This document shows, in pieces, positions 16,436-24,260 of a DNA stretch of 64,000 bases. A model generated the notes under the pieces. The model worked only from the letters and a program-made list of their open reading frames with translations, did not search any database and was not told where the DNA came from. A program made the position numbers and the translations under genes. The first letter of the stretch is position 1, and every line of letters starts with the position of its first letter. Origin of the DNA: CAVVNN01 sp963749605 (GTDB lineage Bacteria > Actinomycetota > Thermoleophilia > Solirubrobacterales > 70-9); NCBI GenBank assembly GCA_963749605.1, contig CAVVNN010000002.1:930001-994000 (forward strand), in the 5' to 3' direction.

Positions 16436-17383
16436 GTGAATCTGCCACTTTCCCCGCCGATCGAGCCGCAGCTTGCGCTGACCCGCAAGGAGCTGCCGCG
16501 AGGGGAGGAGTGGGCATATGAGCCGAAGCTCGACGGGTTCCGCGCGATCGTCTTCGTCGACGGCGACGACGCCTACATCCAGTCGCGCAGCGGCAAGGAC
16601 CTGACCCGCTACTTCCCCGAGCTGCGCTTCGCCCCGGGGCGCTGGGTACTCGACGGCGAGCTGGTCATCCGCGACCCCGACGGCAACCTCGAATTCGACG
16701 CGCTGCAGAGCCGCATCCACCCGGCCGAGTCGCGGATCAACCTGCTGGCGAAGGAGATCCCGGCCAGCTACATGGTGTTCGACCTGCTGGCCGAGGGGGA
16801 CGAGACCCTGCTGGAGACGCCGCTTGCGCAGCGGCGGGCGCGGCTGGAGGCGATCGCCGAGCGGGCCGGCCTGGAGCTGACGCCGTTGACGACCGACACC
16901 GAGCAGGCGGAGAAGTGGCTGCGCAGCATCGAGGGAGTGATGGCGAAGCAGCTCGACGCCCCCTACGTCCCCGGCAAGCGCAGGGGCATGGCGAAGGTGA
17001 AGCGGGAGCGCACGATCGAGTGCGTGGTGATGGGCTGGCGGCCGGGAAAGGAGGAGGGGACTGTCGGCTCGCTGATCCTCGGCCTCTACGACGGCGGCGG
17101 GTTGCGCTCGGTCGGCCACATCTCCGGCTTCAGCGCCGAGGCGAAACGGGGCATGCGCGCCCTGCTGGCGCCGCTGGAGACGGGCGAGAGCGGCACCGCC
17201 GAGCCGAGCCGCTGGACCGGCGGTCGCGACCTCGAGTGGGTGGCGCTGCGGCCCGAGCTGGTGATCGAGGTCGGCTACGACCACGCGGCGGCGGGGCGAA
17301 TCCGCCACGGTGCCCGGTTCCACCGCTTCCGGGATGACAAGCGGCCGGAGGAATGCCGGTTCGAGCAGCTGGACGAAGGGTAG
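16436..17383 (+). CDS. ATP-dependent DNA ligase, stand-alone LigC-type
   Basis: Start chosen at GTG 16436 (VNLPLSPPIEPQLALTR), because the open frame before it overlaps the ATPase gene in another frame; 315 residues. The adenylation motif is EPKLDGFRA (Lys at about residue 28 is AMP-linked). Motif III-like RWVLDGELVI, motif IV EGVMAKQLDAPY and motif V KVKRERTIECVV follow. An OB-fold domain follows from about residue 205 and ends LVIEVGYDHAAAGRIRHGARFHRFRDDK as two segments. No polymerase or nuclease domain is attached, so this is the short repair ligase rather than full LigD. It ends 9 bases before a long palindrome shared with the convergent gene. Confidence 0.9.
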   Translation: MNLPLSPPIEPQLALTRKELPRGEEWAYEPKLDGFRAIVFVDGDDAYIQSRSGKDLTRYFPELRFAPGRWVLDGELVIRDPDGNLEFDALQSRIHPAESRINLLAKEIPASYMVFDLLAEGDETLLETPLAQRRARLEAIAERAGLELTPLTTDTEQAEKWLRSIEGVMAKQLDAPYVPGKRRGMAKVKRERTIECVVMGWRPGKEEGTVGSLILGLYDGGGLRSVGHISGFSAEAKRGMRALLAPLETGESGTAEPSRWTGGRDLEWVALRPELVIEVGYDHAAAGRIRHGARFHRFRDDKRPEECRFEQLDEG

Positions 17384-17391
17384 ATGCCCAC

Positions 17392-17451
17392 ATCGCGACG
17401 ACTGATGAGTTTTCCCCTCTATAGGGGGGACAACTCATCAGTCGTCGCGAT
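17392..17451. repeat. long palindromic element, copy 1 (20-bp perfect arms)
   Basis: Arms ATCGCGACGACTGATGAGTT (17392-17411) and its exact reverse complement (17432-17451) flank TTCCCCTCTATAGGGGGGAC, which can itself fold (TCCCC with GGGGA). It sits exactly between the stops of two convergent genes, where it could terminate both. The inner 13 bases of each arm and the CTAT-GGGGGG centre recur at 28605-28650, so this is an interspersed element rather than a simple terminator. Confidence 0.85.
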
Positions 17452-17940
17452 CTAAATGCTGGAGCCGGTCTCGTCGCGCATGAACGCCTCGAGCTGGCCG
17501 AGGGCTTTGCTGCGAGCCTTGGACCGCAGCGGCGGCAGCAGCGCGACCAGGTTGCCGGTCGGGCCCAGAGCCTGCCTGGCCCAGCGGCGGAAGTCGAAGT
17601 CGTCGACGTGGTCGGCGATCTTGCCGTCGGCGGCAAAACGGAACTTCGCCTGGATGTCGTTGACCACGGGGCGGCCGCTGGAGAAGGTGTAGCGGGCGAT
17701 CCAGTGGGCGGAGCCGGTCTCCTCGCCGGCCTCGTGCTCGTGCAGCTCGATCTTCAGATCGGTGGCGCGGCCGGTCAGCATCCGCCACATCGCCCCGATC
17801 CGATCGCCCTCGAGATCCCCGAACGCCGGGTCGCGGAAGTGGGCGCCGGGCGCGTAGCAGGCGGTCATCGCGGCGCCGTTGCACTGTCCGAACGCCTCGT
17901 AGAAGCGCTCGATCGTCTCGCGGTTGGCGTCGGCGGACAC
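17452..17940 (-). CDS. NTF2-like (SnoaL-type) protein
   Basis: 162 residues from GTG 17940. The sequence pattern ETIERFYEAFGQCNGAAMTACYAPGAHFRDPAF, read in two parts, is the usual N-terminal helix plus first strand of the SnoaL/NTF2 cone fold. VNDIQAKFRFAADGKIADHVDDFD matches the later strands. The fold serves as enzyme (cyclase, dehydratase) or binding module; nothing marks a specific reaction. Its stop codon abuts the palindrome at 17392-17451. It is the last of a minus-strand cluster with YtoQ and dCTP deaminase, separated by 18 bases. Confidence 0.75.
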   Translation of the reverse strand: MSADANRETIERFYEAFGQCNGAAMTACYAPGAHFRDPAFGDLEGDRIGAMWRMLTGRATDLKIELHEHEAGEETGSAHWIARYTFSSGRPVVNDIQAKFRFAADGKIADHVDDFDFRRWARQALGPTGNLVALLPPLRSKARSKALGQLEAFMRDETGSSI

Positions 17941-17958
17941 GCGCCCACCCTACGCCCC

Positions 17959-18426
17959 TCAGCGGCCGGGCAGGACGCCGGTGATCACATAGCGCAGGAC
18001 GTCGACGACCTGCTCCGCCGTGCGGGCGGTCGCCTGGGCGGCGCGGTCGACCTCCTTCAGGGCGTGGTCGAGATCGGGGTCGTGGAGGGTGACGACCGGC
18101 TTGTCGAGGGCGGCGGCGTAGCCGGCGTCGAAGGCGGCGTTCCACTGGCGGTATTTGTCTCCGAAGCGGACGACGACGATATCGGCGGCGCGGATCAGCG
18201 TCTGGGTGCGGATCGCGTTAACCCCGGCTCCCTTGTGGTCGCGCCAGAAGGGCTCGCCCTCCTCCCCCAGCGTGCCGGTACCGGCGTCGTCGGAGGCGGC
18301 GTGGTCGGTGACCGGCGCCGAGAAGGAGACGGGCAGCCCAGCCTCCCGCGTCCCCGCCTCGATCCGCTCGCGCCAGTCGGAGTGGATCTCCCCGGAGAGG
18401 TAGACCTGCCAGGTCCGCTCGCTCAT
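17959..18426 (-). CDS. YtoQ-family protein (nucleoside deoxyribosyltransferase-like)
   Basis: 155 residues from ATG 18426, overlapping the stop of the dCTP deaminase gene (ATGA). The start MSERTWQVYLSGEIHSDWRE, then FSAPVTDHAASDD and a final half with DIVVVRFGDKYRQWNAAFDAGYAAA resemble the YtoQ family. That family is related in fold to nucleoside 2-deoxyribosyltransferases (YxSGEIHxxWR in place of the YLAGP motif). The coupling with a dCTP deaminase supports a role in nucleotide metabolism, but the reaction is unknown. The larger open frame upstream is a shadow. Confidence 0.8.
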   Translation of the reverse strand: MSERTWQVYLSGEIHSDWRERIEAGTREAGLPVSFSAPVTDHAASDDAGTGTLGEEGEPFWRDHKGAGVNAIRTQTLIRAADIVVVRFGDKYRQWNAAFDAGYAAALDKPVVTLHDPDLDHALKEVDRAAQATARTAEQVVDVLRYVITGVLPGR

Positions 18427-19622
18427 CAACCGTCGCCCGACGCGGTGCCCGCGGTCTGCTCCTCGAAATGCTTGCTCAACATCGTCACCTGGCCCTGGTA
18501 GTTGGACCCCAGGCTCTCGCCGTATAGGCGTTCGGCCGGAGCGGCCATCCGCTCCAGCGCCAGCTTGCAGACCGGCTGGCGATGCTCGACCATGAAGGAG
18601 ACGTCGCGCGCCCGCACCTCCAGCGCCGCGCGGCTGCCGTGGCGGCCGCCCACCGGGTCGTAGCCGAAGCCGGGGTCGAAGAAGCCGGCGTAATGGGTGC
18701 GCAGCTCGCCGGCGGTCGGGTCGTAGGCCATCATCTCGGCGGCGATCTGCGGCGGGATGCACACCCCCTCCGCGGAGAGCAGCAGGTAGAAGATCTCCGG
18801 CTCCAGCACGATGCGGCCGCCGGCCTCGGGGTAGACGGGGTCCCAGTAGTCGGTCCAGCGGTAGGCGCGGATGCGGGAGAGGTCGATCGGCAGGCTGTTC
18901 TTCTTCGCCCGGTAGCCGATTATGCGGTCGCTGGGCCCCGAGAGGTCGACGCTGAGAAAGAGGCCGTCGGCAAGCGCCAGCTCGGACTCCCGCAGCGCAT
19001 GGGAGTCGAGGTAGAGCAGCGGAAACTCATCCTGGAGTTGACGAATGTCACCGTCGCTGAGCCGCACTTCCCCACGCGCCAGCCGCAGCTGGTTCAGCGA
19101 GAGCCCCGTCTTCACCTGAATCGCGAAGGAGCGCGGCACCACCTCCAGGTACAGCTTGCCGCGGTAGCCGGGGCGGATGTCGTCGAAGCGGTGGTGGCGA
19201 TCGGTGATCACCCGGGTGAAGACGTCGAGCCGCCCAGTCGAGCTCTTCGGATTGGCCTTCGCCCGCACGTCCTCGGGCAGCGCCAGCCCCTCGATCAGCG
19301 GCACCAGGTAGGGCCGGTCGCGCTCCAGCACCGCGCCGTCGCGCAGGTCGACCCTCTGGAAGGCGAGGTCCTCGATCTTCTCCTCCACCGTCGACTCGAT
19401 GTCGGGGAGGAAGCTGCAGCGCAGCGCCCAGGCGAAGTCGCCGAGGCGGAGGTCGATGCTGGCGGGCTGGACCGCCTCGGGGCGGATGCGGTAGTCGCCG
19501 GAGGCGATCCATTCGGCCTCGATCGCCCGGGTCAGCTCCTGGGAGGGGAGGACGCCGTCGAGGGCCCCCTGCCGGGCCGCGCCCGCGGCGCCGGCGCCCG
19601 CTGTAGCCGCCTCCTCGCTCAT
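18426..19622 (-). CDS. dcd: dCTP deaminase, long tandem-domain type
   Basis: 398 residues. Two dUTPase/DCD-like folds are visible. The first has PASIDLRLGDFAWAL and the substrate-binding block RAKANPKSSTGRLDVFTRVITD. The second runs from about residue 215 with FLSVDLSGPSDRIIGYRAKK, EFYLL-like IFYLLLSAEGVCIPPQIAAEM and HYAGFFDPGFGYDP. This doubled architecture matches the 2'-deoxycytidine 5'-triphosphate deaminase family of about 370 residues found mainly in alphaproteobacteria and some actinobacteria. It converts dCTP to dUTP for thymidylate synthesis. The N-terminal 25 residues (Ala/Gly-rich) look disordered, so a later start is possible. Confidence 0.85.
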   Translation of the reverse strand: MSEEAATAGAGAAGAARQGALDGVLPSQELTRAIEAEWIASGDYRIRPEAVQPASIDLRLGDFAWALRCSFLPDIESTVEEKIEDLAFQRVDLRDGAVLERDRPYLVPLIEGLALPEDVRAKANPKSSTGRLDVFTRVITDRHHRFDDIRPGYRGKLYLEVVPRSFAIQVKTGLSLNQLRLARGEVRLSDGDIRQLQDEFPLLYLDSHALRESELALADGLFLSVDLSGPSDRIIGYRAKKNSLPIDLSRIRAYRWTDYWDPVYPEAGGRIVLEPEIFYLLLSAEGVCIPPQIAAEMMAYDPTAGELRTHYAGFFDPGFGYDPVGGRHGSRAALEVRARDVSFMVEHRQPVCKLALERMAAPAERLYGESLGSNYQGQVTMLSKHFEEQTAGTASGDG

Positions 19623-19674
19623 CCGGGGAGATTATGCGCCGGGCCGCGGCTGTGCCTGCCCTAAGGGCGATTTC

Positions 19675-20474
19675 TCAGCGACGATGCCGCTTCTTGCGCG
19701 ACTGCGACTCGCCGGCGGCGACCTGCAGCGTGCGTTCGCTGGCCTTCTCGGTCGCCTCGCCCATGGTCAGCTGGAACATCGCCAGCAGGGCGCTGGAGGC
19801 GAGCGGGCGGACCTGGTCGAGGGCCTCGCGGACCTTGTGCCAGTCCTCCTCGGGACGGCCGGCGCGATCGAAGGGCTCCCAGATCTGGCGGACGAAGAGC
19901 TCGACGAAGGTGGCGGCGATGCGCTCGGAATGGCGGCGCAGGGCAGCGGCGGTCTCCAGCGCGGCCTCGGGGCCGATGCCGAGGGCGGCGAGCTCGGCGC
20001 CGGCGCGCTGCAGGCGCGGGCTGATCACCTCGACCCGCCCGTCGGGCAGGGCGCGCAGGATGCCGAGCGCTTCGGCGCGCTCCATCAGCTTGGGGTCGAG
20101 CGTGCTCCCTCCCCCCACGTTTCCGCCAGCTCGGCGGCCTCGATGATTTCGGGTGCCTCGTCCTCGTAGGGAGCGCGGAGGGCGCGGGTGAAGTCGAGGA
20201 TCTCGGTGCCGTTGCCGCCGGCGTTCTCGAGCAGCCGCCGAATCGCCTCCAGGTTGAGCCCGTCGGCCTGCATCTCGCGGGTGAGGGCGATGCGGGCGAC
20301 GTGCTCCTCCCCGTAGTAGCCGGTGCGGCCGCGGACTTCGGGGGGCGGGAGGAGGCCCTTGGTCTGGTGCGCGCGGATGTTGCGCACGGTCATGCCGGTG
20401 CGGCGCGCCAGTTCGCCGATGGTCATCTGGGCGGGTGGGGCGTCGGCCTGCTGCGCCTGCGGCGGCTCGGTCAT
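19675..20474 (-). CDS. MerR-family regulator, split by a frameshift in a G-run
   Basis: The first part (20474 to 20085) is a MerR DNA-binding domain: QMTIGELARRTGMTVRNIRAHQ, then KGLLPPPEVRGRTGYY and HVARIALTREMQADGLNLEAI. It drifts to a stop after ETWGEGARSTPS. The second part continues from GTG 20118 as GGGSTLDPKLMERAEALGI and runs 147 residues to 19675 with an all-helical domain. The break is at GTGGGGGGAGGG (about 20108-20119). One base added there joins AETWGEG to STLDPKLME, giving a single protein of about 265 residues. The long G-run makes sequence error likely, but two coupled genes cannot be excluded. Confidence 0.75.
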
Positions 20475-20523
20475 CTGCCCATGGTAGGCGGGGACTGCGG
20501 GAACCTCATCTCCTCGCCGTCCC

Positions 20524-21240
20524 TCATCCCCTGGCGGTGAGCGGGAGGCGCTGCCCGTTCATCTCGTAAGCGGAGCCGGAGCAGAGGAAGACGATGGCAT
20601 CGGCGATGTGCTCGGCCGAGGTGAAGGTGGGGAACTCCTTGCCGGGGTTCTCGGACCGCATCTGCGGGGTGAGGATCGCGTCGACGACGATGATGTTGGC
20701 GGTGGCCTGGGTGGCGGCAAAGCCGTCGGCGAGGGCAAGGGTCCAGGCCTCGGCGGCCGCCTTGGCCGCGGCATAGGCGGCGTTGGAGTTGGAGGGTCGC
20801 TGGGCCTGCTTGGCGGAGATGAGGACGAAGCGGCCGTTGGGGCTGGCGGCGAGCTGGTCGTGGAAGGCGCGGGTGGTGTGCTGGAGAGTGCGGATCAACA
20901 GGTCATGGAGCAGGTCCCAGTCGGAGAGCGGCGCCTCGTGCAGCGGCGCGCCGCCGCGCCAACCGCCGACCAGGTGCAGGAGGCCGTCGACATGGCCGAA
21001 GCGCTCGACCAGCGCGGCGCACCACTCGCGCGCCGCTCCCTCGTCGAGAAGGTCGACGACCCGCCCGTCCCAGCGGTCCTCGGGGAGCCCGAGGTCAGCA
21101 CCGAGCGCATCGAGCTTTGCCTGGTCGCGATCGGTACCGGCAACGACCGCCCCGTTCCTGGCAAGCATTTCCGCAACCAAGGGCCCCAGCCCACCCCCAA
21201 CCCCGGCGATGGCAACCACACGGCCGTCAAGAGCACTCAC
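20524..21240 (-). CDS. short-chain dehydrogenase/reductase
   Basis: 238 residues from GTG 21240. The nucleotide-binding motif is VVAIAGVGGGLGPLVAE (a GxxGGxG variant of TGxxxGxG), and NAG is replaced by HLVGG. Catalytic Ser lies in FVLISAKQAQ, and Tyr and Lys in AAYAAAKAAAEAW. It is a classical SDR oxidoreductase with unknown substrate. Its GTG overlaps the TGA of the upstream ORF (GTGA at 21237-21240), so it is probably translated after the AbrB-like segment that follows tRNA-Tyr. Confidence 0.85.
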   Translation of the reverse strand: MSALDGRVVAIAGVGGGLGPLVAEMLARNGAVVAGTDRDQAKLDALGADLGLPEDRWDGRVVDLLDEGAAREWCAALVERFGHVDGLLHLVGGWRGGAPLHEAPLSDWDLLHDLLIRTLQHTTRAFHDQLAASPNGRFVLISAKQAQRPSNSNAAYAAAKAAAEAWTLALADGFAATQATANIIVVDAILTPQMRSENPGKEFPTFTSAEHIADAIVFLCSGSAYEMNGQRLPLTARG

Positions 21241-22022
21241 GCACTGAACGTTATAGAGGTGGGAGGAGGCTCGATGCGTTCGAGCACGACCCGGCCGTCG
21301 CCGTCGCTTCGTACGCGAAGGTGGTCATCGTCCTGCAGGCCCGCCTCGATGCACGCCCGCTGTGGAAGCGTCACACGTCGCTTCTGGTTGATGACGGCCT
21401 GGCCGCTGCGTCCCAGCGTGCGCTCGTACTTCGTAGGCTGGAAGCCGGGCCTCGGTCGGAATGGGGGAGGCAGGATTCGAACCTGCGAAGGCTGAGCCGG
21501 ACGATTTACAGTCGCCATCCGTTGACCGCTTGGATACTCCCCCGATGCCGACTGCGATTCTATAAGCGAGCTCTTGCCGTACACGAGGTGGTCGATCGAG
21601 TGCCCCGGCTCTATCTCGAACTCCGAGTACTTGGGGCCTCCGAGCGTGATCGCGCTCCGAGCCTCGAGCGCCGTGGACGGAATGAACCATCGACGGCCGT
21701 CGCCGATAAGCGCGTAGAGGTAGTCGAGGCGCGCTGGGTCGATCTTCTTCGAAGTTCCATTCCAGCTCCGATTCCCACCGTTCGTTGCGAGTGAGACTGC
21801 GCTGCGTGCGTGTCCATCGGGCGTCGTCACACGCTGGGTCGATGTCTTGACCTGAATCCGCAGCAACCTCCCGTTCGCATAGGCGACGAGGTCGAAGTCC
21901 GAGCTGTGGCCAACCGGGATCAACACTGTTGCACCGACGCTGGTGAGCCACTCGATCGCAGACGCCTCTCCGAGGTCGCCCTGTTCTCGCCGGTTGATTC
22001 TCCGCTCCATTGCTACGAACAT
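21237..22022 (-). CDS. PD-(D/E)XK nuclease ORF running in frame through tRNA-Tyr into an AbrB-like tail
   Basis: One open frame from ATG 22022 or 22010 (MERRINRREQGDLGE) to 21237. Residues up to about 155 look like the group I intron-associated PD-(D/E)XK endonuclease family (I-Ssp6803I type): QGDLGEASAIEWLTSVGATV, then SSDFDLVAYANGRLLRIQVK, where Asp and Q-V-K fit the D...(E/Q)xK site. The frame then crosses the whole tRNA-Tyr gene (21462-21543) without a stop. It continues with GRSGQAVINQKRRVTLPQRA and DGRVVLERIE, an AbrB/SpoVT-like swapped-hairpin pattern. The stop overlaps the SDR start. No ATG/GTG precedes the AbrB-like part after the tRNA, so it must be read through, or start inside the tRNA (ATGGCGACT). 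Three adjacent pieces or one real fusion are both possible. Confidence 0.6.
   Translation of the reverse strand: MFVAMERRINRREQGDLGEASAIEWLTSVGATVLIPVGHSSDFDLVAYANGRLLRIQVKTSTQRVTTPDGHARSAVSLATNGGNRSWNGTSKKIDPARLDYLYALIGDGRRWFIPSTALEARSAITLGGPKYSEFEIEPGHSIDHLVYGKSSLIESQSASGEYPSGQRMATVNRPAQPSQVRILPPPFRPRPGFQPTKYERTLGRSGQAVINQKRRVTLPQRACIEAGLQDDDHLRVRSDGDGRVVLERIEPPPTSITFSA
21462..21543 (-). tRNA. tRNA-Tyr (GTA)
   Basis: 82 nt with a type II long variable arm. The acceptor stem GGGGGAG pairs with CTCCCCC and the discriminator is A. The anticodon loop CTGTAAA reads GTA between GGCGA and TCGTC. The T arm is GCAGG-TTCGAAT-CCTGC. No intron and no encoded CCA. It lies wholly inside the open frame of the nuclease ORF on the same strand. 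Confidence 0.96.
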
Positions 22023-22093
22023 ACGTTCCCATACGGACGGAATGGTGGCCGCATGGCCGCCACCCTCGCCGCGGCCCAAGAGACGACAGAGCG

Positions 22094-22483
22094 CTATTTC
22101 TGTGGGACGCCGAGGCGGTCGGTCATTCGTTCGTTGAAGCGGGTTAGGGCGGACAGCGGGCGCATGAAGACTGTGAGCTCGGCGACGCGGCCCTCCTCGT
22201 CCAGCTCGAGGAAGTCGATTCCCTCCAGCTCGCGATCCTCGACCCGGGCCCTGAAGCGCAGCGCGACGGTGCGCTCGCCGGCGAGTTCGTCTATGTAGGT
22301 GAGGTCTTCCAGGGTTGCGGCGACGTGGGTGAGGACCTGGGTGACGACCTCGCGGCCCTCGAAGCCGCGGAAGAGGATCGGGCTGTGGAGGACGACGTCG
22401 TCGCGCAGCGTCTCGGCCAGCAGCTCGAGGTCCTTGGCTTCGGCGGCGCGGCGAAACGGGTGCGGCTCGACCATCGGCGGCAC
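22094..22483 (-). CDS. SnoaL/NTF2-like protein
   Basis: 129 residues. GTG 22483 is preferred to ATG 22474 because GGAG lies 6 bases before it. FRRAAEAKDLELLAETLRDDVVLHSPILFRGF matches the helix-strand start of NTF2-like isomerase/hydrolase folds. LRFRARVEDRELEGIDFLELDEEGRVAELTVFMRP, read in two parts, matches the closing sheet with the D-x-x-G-R-V turn. The specific role is unknown. It diverges from the DDN-type gene at 22524 with only 40 bases between, so the two share a promoter region. Confidence 0.75.
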   Translation of the reverse strand: MPPMVEPHPFRRAAEAKDLELLAETLRDDVVLHSPILFRGFEGREVVTQVLTHVAATLEDLTYIDELAGERTVALRFRARVEDRELEGIDFLELDEEGRVAELTVFMRPLSALTRFNERMTDRLGVPQK

Positions 22484-22523
22484 TCTACGCTCCGCGAGGG
22501 CGGCCGGGTGAGATACTCGCGCC

Positions 22524-22979
22524 GTGCTGAGCGACAGGTTCTACACGCGCGCCTCGATGATGAGCGGCAGGGCTCTGCGCTGGACCGGGAAGCTGAACGT
22601 CCCGATCTACCGACTCACAGGCGGTCGTATCGGCGGCAAGATCGCCGGATCGCCGGTGCTGCTGCTGACCGCGACCGGACGCAAGTCCGGCCAGCCGCGA
22701 ACGGCTCCCGTCCTCTACCTCGCCGACGGCGATCGACAGATCGTGATCGGGTCGAATGCGGGACACAGGAACGAGCCCGCCTGGTCGCTCAACCTGAAGG
22801 CGAACCCGGAGGCCGAGGTCGAGATCGGCCGCGAGCGCCGGCCGGTGAGGGCGCGCGTCGCCGAGGGAGAGGAGCGCGCTGAGCTCTGGCGCAAGGTCAA
22901 TCAGCAGTACTCGGGCTTCGACGACTACGCCGAGCGCACCAGCCGCGACATAGCGCTCTTCGTCCTGGAGCCGCGTTAG
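22524..22979 (+). CDS. deazaflavin (F420)-dependent nitroreductase-family protein (DDN-like)
   Basis: 151 residues from GTG 22524. The DDN/DUF385 pattern is present: NVPIYRLTGGRIGGKIAGSP, VLLLTATGRKSGQPRTAPVL (the TxGRxSGxxR motif), then IGSNAGHRNEPAWSLNLKAN and FDDYAERTSRDIALFVLEP. Members bind coenzyme F420 and reduce quinones or nitro compounds, commonly in actinobacteria, which supports the taxonomic placement. Its stop overlaps the stop of rpoD by 4 bases in convergent orientation. Confidence 0.87.
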   Translation: MLSDRFYTRASMMSGRALRWTGKLNVPIYRLTGGRIGGKIAGSPVLLLTATGRKSGQPRTAPVLYLADGDRQIVIGSNAGHRNEPAWSLNLKANPEAEVEIGRERRPVRARVAEGEERAELWRKVNQQYSGFDDYAERTSRDIALFVLEPR

Positions 22980-24118
22980 CTGGCTTCGCGCAGCATCTGC
23001 GTCTCGGGCAGGCGCTTCAGTTTCTTCAACGTGTTGTTCTCGATCTGACGGATCCGCTCGCGCGTGACCCCGAAGGTGTTGCCGACCTCCTCCAGCGTCA
23101 ACGGATCGAGGCCCGAGAGGCCGTAGCGCAGCTCGATCACCTGGCGCTCGCGGTCGGGCAGGGCGTCGAGCGCCTTGCGCACACCCTCCTTCTGCAGGTG
23201 CTCGCTCGCTTCCTCGAACGGCTCCAGCACCGCGTCGTCGGCGACGAAGTCGCCCAGCTCGGAGTCGTCCTCGTCGCCGACCGGCTTCTCCAGCGAGATC
23301 GGCAGCTGGGCGACGCGCAGGATGTCGCGCACTTCGGCGACCGACCAGCGCAGCTCCTCGGCGATCTCGTCCGGCTCGGGTTCGCGCCCCAGCCTCTGCA
23401 CCAACTGGCGCTCGACGTGGGCGACCCGGTTCAGCTTCTCGACCATGTGCACGGGGATGCGGATCGTCCGCGCCTTGTCGGCGATCGACCGCGTCACCGC
23501 CTGGCGGATCCACCAGGTCGCGTAGGTGGAGAACTTGTAGCCGCGGCGGTAGTCGAACTTCTCCACCGCGCGAATCAGCCCCAGCGAGCCCTCCTGGATC
23601 AGGTCGAGGAAGCTCAGCCCACGGCCCAGATAGCCTTTCGCGATCGAGACGACGAGGCGCAGGTTCGCCTCCACCATCTGCCGCTTCGCCAGCATGTCGC
23701 CGCGCTCGATCCGCTTCGACAGCTCCACCTCCTGCGCCGCGGTCAGCAGGTCGACCTGGCCGATCGAGCGCAGGTAGAGGCGCAGGGAGTCGAGGCTCGG
23801 TTCGACGGTGAGGTCGAGCTCGGGCTTCTTCGGCTGGCCGTTGCTCCGCTCCCCGTCGCGCTGCTCTTTGAAAGCGCTGACGCCGTCCTCGGCGACCACG
23901 TCGACGCCGTGCTCGATCAGGTGCGCGTGGAGGCCGCTGACCTGCTCCTTGGTCACCTCGACCTCCTCCAGGGTGGAGGCGATCTGCTCGAAGGTGAGGT
24001 AGCCACGCTCGCGCCCCTGAGCGATCAGGCTGCGCAGCTCCTCCGAGTCGGCGAGCGGCTGCTCACCCGAATCCTGAGCCAGCCCTTGCGGGACCGTATC
24101 CAGCGGTTCGATCGTCAC
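22976..24118 (-). CDS. rpoD: primary RNA polymerase sigma factor, RpoD/SigA type
   Basis: 380 residues. A short region 1.1 is at the N terminus (SEELRSLIAQGRERGYLTFEQI). Region 1.2 begins PSLDSLRLYLRSIGQVDLLT. Region 2 contains EGSLGLIRAVEKFDYRRGYK and FSTYATWWIRQAVTRSIAD (2.3/2.4). Region 3 is VHMVEKLNRVAHVERQL. Region 4 has the helix-turn-helix TLEEVGNTFGVTRERIRQIE. SD GGAGG lies 7 bases before the ATG. This is the housekeeping specificity subunit. The -10-like AGTATA (minus TATACT) at 24184-24189 upstream may be its own promoter. Confidence 0.95.
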   Translation of the reverse strand: MTIEPLDTVPQGLAQDSGEQPLADSEELRSLIAQGRERGYLTFEQIASTLEEVEVTKEQVSGLHAHLIEHGVDVVAEDGVSAFKEQRDGERSNGQPKKPELDLTVEPSLDSLRLYLRSIGQVDLLTAAQEVELSKRIERGDMLAKRQMVEANLRLVVSIAKGYLGRGLSFLDLIQEGSLGLIRAVEKFDYRRGYKFSTYATWWIRQAVTRSIADKARTIRIPVHMVEKLNRVAHVERQLVQRLGREPEPDEIAEELRWSVAEVRDILRVAQLPISLEKPVGDEDDSELGDFVADDAVLEPFEEASEHLQKEGVRKALDALPDRERQVIELRYGLSGLDPLTLEEVGNTFGVTRERIRQIENNTLKKLKRLPETQMLREAS

Positions 24119-24183
24119 TGCCTCCGGTGAAACCCTCTCCCCATTCCCGGGGGAACGCCGGCCCTGTAGCTCCGGCCCGGCGA

Positions 24184-24189
24184 AGTATA
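24184..24189 (-). promoter_or_regulatory. -10-like element upstream of rpoD
   Basis: Minus-strand TATACT 66 bases before the rpoD ATG. A TTGGCC lies 13 bases further upstream, too close for a standard -35, so only the -10 is supported. Confidence 0.35.
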
Positions 24190-24260
24190 GGCAGACGAAT
24201 TAGGCCAATGGCACAGCGGGCGGGCGGCGAGAGCTCCCGTTGCTTACCCTTTATAAGTCG

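Noticed and set aside
17392..17451. Ordinary bidirectional terminator only
   Set aside because: A second copy with the same arms and centre lies between divergent genes, so a dispersed palindromic element is the better description.
21462..21543. Group I intron in tRNA-Tyr
   Set aside because: The tRNA folds normally with an uninterrupted anticodon loop; the nuclease-like ORF lies outside, not inside, the tRNA.
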